DNA from: Sedimentitalea sp042687825
GTDB lineage: Bacteria; Pseudomonadota; Alphaproteobacteria; Rhodobacterales; Rhodobacteraceae
Reading direction: 5' to 3'
NCBI RefSeq assembly: GCF_042687825.1
Contig: NZ_JBHUQE010000013.1
Location: forward strand, 29,758-93,757
Length of the DNA: 64,000 bases
Part shown: positions 61,194 through 64,000 of the stretch, piece after piece
Numbering within the stretch: position 1 is the first letter of the stretch
Layout of the letters: every line of letters starts with the position of its first letter
Made by a program: the position numbers and the translations under genes
Notes under the pieces: model-generated
Databases searched by the model: none
What the model saw: only the letters and a program-made list of their open reading frames with translations
Told to the model about the DNA's origin: nothing

Positions 61194-62588
61194 TTGAACA
61201 CGCTTTCGGGCCGGTTTCTGATTCTCACCGTGGTCTTCGTGATGCTGGCCGAGGTGCTGATCTTTGTGCCCTCGGTGGCGCGTTTTCGCGAGGATTATTT
61301 ACTCAATCGGCTCGAGCGTGGCCAGATCGCCTCGCTGGCGCTGGAAGCCGACGACATGCTCTCGACCGAGCTCGAGGCCGAACTGCTGCAGACGGCCGGG
61401 GTGTTCAACGTCGTGTTGCGCCGGGATGAAATCCGCCAACTCATGCTGAGCTCGCCGATGCCGCAGCCCGTCGCCCGGACCTTTGATCTGCGCGATCCGG
61501 GAGCGGTGGTGTTGATCCGCGATGCGATGGCGCGGCTGTTCACGCCAGGCAACAGCATCATTCGGGTGATCGGTGCTCCGGTGCGTCAGGCCGGGCTGCT
61601 GATCGAGGTCACGATCGAGACCGCGCCGCTGCGGATGGCGATGATCGACTATGGACTGCGGGTTCTGGCCCTGTCGGCCGTGATCTCGGGGATCACGGCC
61701 TTGCTGCTGTTCGGGGCCGTGCGGGTTCTGCTGGTGCGTCCGATCCGGGGCGTCGTCGGGTATATGCAGCGCTATGCCGCGGCACCCGAAGATGCCCGCG
61801 GCATCATCCAGCCCGGCGCCGGTGTGACCGAACTGCGCGAGGCCGAGGAGGCGTTGCAAAAGCTGCAGACCGAACTGACCCAGGCGCTGAAGCAGAAAGA
61901 ACGGCTGGCGCAGCTGGGCGGGGCGGTGGCCAAGGTCAGCCATGATCTGCGCAACATCCTGACCAGTGCCCAGCTGTTCACCGACCGGATCGAGACCTCG
62001 GACGACCCGCTGGTGCGCCGGTTGGCTCCGAAACTGGTCAACTCGATCTCGCGCGCGGTCTCGTTGTGTGAAAGCACACTGGCCTTCGGCCGCGCCGAGG
62101 AACCGGCGCCGACCCTGGCCATGATCCGGCTTGCGGATGTGGTCACGGATGTGATCGACAGCGAAAGGCTGGTGGCCGGAAACGAGGCGATCAGCTTGGT
62201 GTCCGAGGTGCCGCCGATGCTGACGCTGCGTGCAGATGGCGAGCAATTGTACAGGGTGTTGCTGAACCTGGTACGCAACGCGCGCCAGGCGATCACCAGC
62301 ACCGGGCGCGCCGGCCGGGTCTTGGTCACGGCGGGCGAGGTGGATGACGCCTGGTGGATCGCCGTCAGCGACACCGGACCCGGCTTGGCGCCGCGCGCGG
62401 TCGAACACCTGTTCACGCCGTTTCAGGGCGGCGCCCGCAAGGGCGGCTCGGGGCTGGGACTGGCGATCTCGGCCGAGTTGGTGCGCGGTCACGGCGGAAC
62501 ACTCGCTTTGAAAGAGACCGGCGAAACCGGTACCATTTTCGAGATCCGCCTGCCGCGCGGAGATGGGTTGTCGGCGCTGACCACCTGA
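61194..62588 (+). CDS. Orphan sensor histidine kinase
   Basis: The 464-residue protein starts with TTG at 61194 after GGGAAGGGA. It has two membrane helices (about 5-27 and 148-172) around a periplasmic domain, a short linker, the H-box KVSHDLRNILTSAQLF with the phospho-acceptor His, N-box NLVRNARQAIT, G1 DTGPGLAP and G2 GGSGLGLAIS. No response regulator gene lies beside it. It follows the flavoprotein by 18 bases and may be co-transcribed. Confidence 0.87.
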   Translation: MNTLSGRFLILTVVFVMLAEVLIFVPSVARFREDYLLNRLERGQIASLALEADDMLSTELEAELLQTAGVFNVVLRRDEIRQLMLSSPMPQPVARTFDLRDPGAVVLIRDAMARLFTPGNSIIRVIGAPVRQAGLLIEVTIETAPLRMAMIDYGLRVLALSAVISGITALLLFGAVRVLLVRPIRGVVGYMQRYAAAPEDARGIIQPGAGVTELREAEEALQKLQTELTQALKQKERLAQLGGAVAKVSHDLRNILTSAQLFTDRIETSDDPLVRRLAPKLVNSISRAVSLCESTLAFGRAEEPAPTLAMIRLADVVTDVIDSERLVAGNEAISLVSEVPPMLTLRADGEQLYRVLLNLVRNARQAITSTGRAGRVLVTAGEVDDAWWIAVSDTGPGLAPRAVEHLFTPFQGGARKGGSGLGLAISAELVRGHGGTLALKETGETGTIFEIRLPRGDGLSALTT

Positions 62589-62684
62589 CGCGGCGGTTGG
62601 CAAAAGCAAGGCGAGCTGTTTTTTGCCCGGCCGGGCGCTTTCCCCTTGCAAACACGCGCCGCGCATTCTACATCGCGCTCCAGT

Positions 62685-62761
62685 GGACCGATAGCTCAGC
62701 TGGATAGAGTACTTGACTACGAATCAAGGGGTCGGGGGTTCGAATCCTCCTCGGTCCGCCA
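62685..62761 (+). tRNA. tRNA-Arg (anticodon ACG)
   Basis: GGACCGA (62685-62691) pairs with TCGGTCC (62751-62757), followed by G and the encoded CCA. The anticodon arm is CTTGA-CTACGAA-TCAAG, giving anticodon ACG for Arg CGU/CGC/CGA (with inosine). The T-arm has GGTTCGAATCC. Downstream DNA is AT-richer and contains broken genes and an IS, as expected for a tRNA-linked integration site. Confidence 0.96.
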
Positions 62762-63357
62762 CCTCACGCCTGTAAGACGTCAGAGATGTTTGACTTTTCC
62801 GTCACAACATTGATCCAAGCGCCATTTTGAATTCAATTGGGCTTGGGCTGGCCGCTTCATCTTGGCGACTAATACTACGCTGGGCTTTGTGAATAGGGCG
62901 TATCTCAAGCCCTTAATTGGACAAAGCGGTCCTTGAATACGGGCGCTTTTCGGGGTGCTCGAGAATGCCAGAGTTTCCCTATGCCGAGTGCAGCGCGATA
63001 CATGCTTTCAGTCATTAATGGCGCCGCCGCTTCCGGCCCATTGCTGCCCTTGGACGTCTGGTCTGGATGCTGCGCCGCGGCCCGCCAGACCGGTCATTCG
63101 CTGCAGACGCAAAATCTGTATCAGATCGACCTCACCAAACGCGGACGAAGCTGCCGTCCCCTATACGGGTAGTCGTGTCCGCTTCCGACCCGTTCAAGTC
63201 ATTTTCAGTCGACACTTGGATGGCCGCTTAAATTAAAGTCGGTTATTCGGCCATAGTTTGGCAGCCGAACGGCTAAACGCCTATTATTAGATCGTGACAG
63301 AAGTCGTTGCAAAGGTATGTTGGCAACAGTCTTTGGCACCATGTTGTACTGGAATAG
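62762..63357. other. 596-bp non-coding or foreign segment after tRNA-Arg
   Basis: No supportable gene. A 79-codon plus-strand ORF from 62933 has no family features. The base composition is less GC-rich than the core genes, with CCATTTTGAATTCAATTGGG-type tracts. No repeat of the tRNA 3' end is found in the window, so an att site cannot be paired. Confidence 0.4.
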
Positions 63358-63708
63358 ATGGCAAACGTCTGCACCTCCGGATCCCACCCGCTTACCGACG
63401 AGATCAGCGCGGCAATGCTTCACAATTCCGGGCTCTTCCTCAAAAAAGCGGCCGAGGAGATTGCCGGCCACAAAGACGCCTATGACAAGGCATTCGATAT
63501 TGACCGCGCCACGCTGATTACCGTCTTCATGCAGGTCGCGGTCGAACTTGCATCGACCGCCTTAGTGCTCAAGCATGAGGGTTTCGCCGGCGTTACCAGA
63601 CCGAAAGACTGTCCTCCCAGCGATGCGGACGCCAAAGCACTCTGGGAATCGGGCAGAATCCGAACGCTGAATTTCGAGGACATCAAGCCTAGGGTCTGGC
63701 CTCATTGA
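63358..63708 (+). pseudogene. Unknown-function protein truncated by an IS5-family insertion
   Basis: From ATG 63358 the frame encodes about 111 native residues (MANVCTSGSHPLTDEISAAM, FLKKAAEEIAGHKDAYDKAF, LITVFMQVAVELASTALVLK, TLNFEDIKP). The last residues RVWPH come from the end of an IS that begins at about 63693, after CTAG at 63689-63692. The natural C-terminus is therefore missing. It is preceded in frame by TAG at 63355. I do not recognise the family. Confidence 0.6.
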
Positions 63709-64000
63709 GTTTCAAAGCCAGTAGATGACGATGGCCGCGAGGGCGATTGCTGAGAGGAAGACCTTTGGGCACCGATCGTATCGGGTTGCAACGCGCCGCC
63801 AATCCTTGAGCCTGCCGAACATGATCTCGATCACTGCCCGGCAGGGCATTGCGCAGCCATGTCACGAGAGGGGCGATTGCGACGTTTATAGCGGCGCTTG
63901 TCGTATTTCACGGTATTCTTGCGCTGCTTTCGACCGGGGATGCATGCGCGTATCCCTTTGTCTTTCAATGCTTCTCTGAACCAGTCGGCGTCATAGCCAC
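63693..64000 (-). mobile_element. IS5-family insertion sequence, right part beyond window, transposase disrupted
   Basis: The end GGTCTGGCCTCATTGAG (63693-63709) follows CTAG, the target type of the IS5 group. The minus strand then encodes the transposase C-terminus IEIMFGRLKDWRRVATRYDR and CPKVFLSAIALAAIVIYWL, stop at 63712. At 63832-63872 about 41 extra bases break the frame (41 is not a multiple of 3). Upstream, GYDADWFREALKDKGIRACI and PGRKQRKNTVKYDKRRYKRR continue the same protein. The element is thus damaged and also cut by the window edge. Confidence 0.75.

Noticed and set aside
62933..63172. A 79-codon ORF after tRNA-Arg
   Set aside because: No recognisable domain, poor codon pattern and no ribosome-binding site.

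Overview
The window reads as a high-GC alphaproteobacterial chromosome, most likely a Rhodobacterales (Paracoccus/Roseobacter-type) nitrate-respiring bacterium. The pointers are crotonyl-CoA carboxylase/reductase, a LuxR/LuxI pair, the AapJQMP general amino-acid transporter, an ATP12 chaperone, a CtrA-type box, and a NarR-like regulator beside a NarK1/NarK2 pair. No species can be named from the sequence alone.

Left part (1-13.6 kb): the 3' end of ccr, then a quorum-sensing module (small overlapping ORF, luxR, luxI) behind a perfect CtrA-type box. A RecD-like helicase and an SDR follow. On the minus strand come TIGR02186-TauE, a BMP-type ABC importer (binding protein, double ATPase, two permeases), and rimI-tsaB-nfu-usp. 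Ribosomal part (13.8-19.7 kb): an FkbM methyltransferase, then rplO-secY, a 474-bp spacer where adk usually lies, and rpsM-rpsK-rpoA-rplQ. Next (19.8-30.3 kb) are a Deg protease, rarA, the coupled crcB-rluC-HAD-ATP12 run, and aapJQMP.

Nitrate respiration (30.4-44.4 kb): divergent narR, then narK1, narK2, narG, narH, narJ, narI, a parvulin, a beta-carbonic anhydrase, moeA and a DUF2478 gene, mostly coupled or closely spaced. Together they cover nitrate/nitrite transport, the membrane-bound reductase, its assembly and molybdenum cofactor supply. NarK1 and NarK2, fused in Paracoccus, are separate genes here.

Accessory island (about 45.1-49.2 kb): it starts inside a truncated core gene (a ferredoxin-like protein still coupled to sixA). 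It then holds a second truncated gene, a 244-bp internally deleted IS5-type element abutting an IS3 orfA relic, and a regulated cassette. The cassette has a winged-helix repressor-like gene divergent from an SQR-like flavoprotein, a DUF1641 protein and an IscU-like protein with altered ligands. This is the best candidate for an under-described system.

Right part (49.2-64 kb): argB, engB, a very short MOSC-like gene coupled at both ends, and yidC. A degenerate-GGDEF/EAL protein, ttcA, a divergent trpB and yghU lie between yidC and its usual neighbours yidD-rnpA-rpmH. A TVP38 protein, a mercuric-reductase-like flavoprotein and an orphan histidine kinase follow. A tRNA-Arg(ACG) opens a second accessory region, where a small gene is cut by an IS5-family element that runs off the window.
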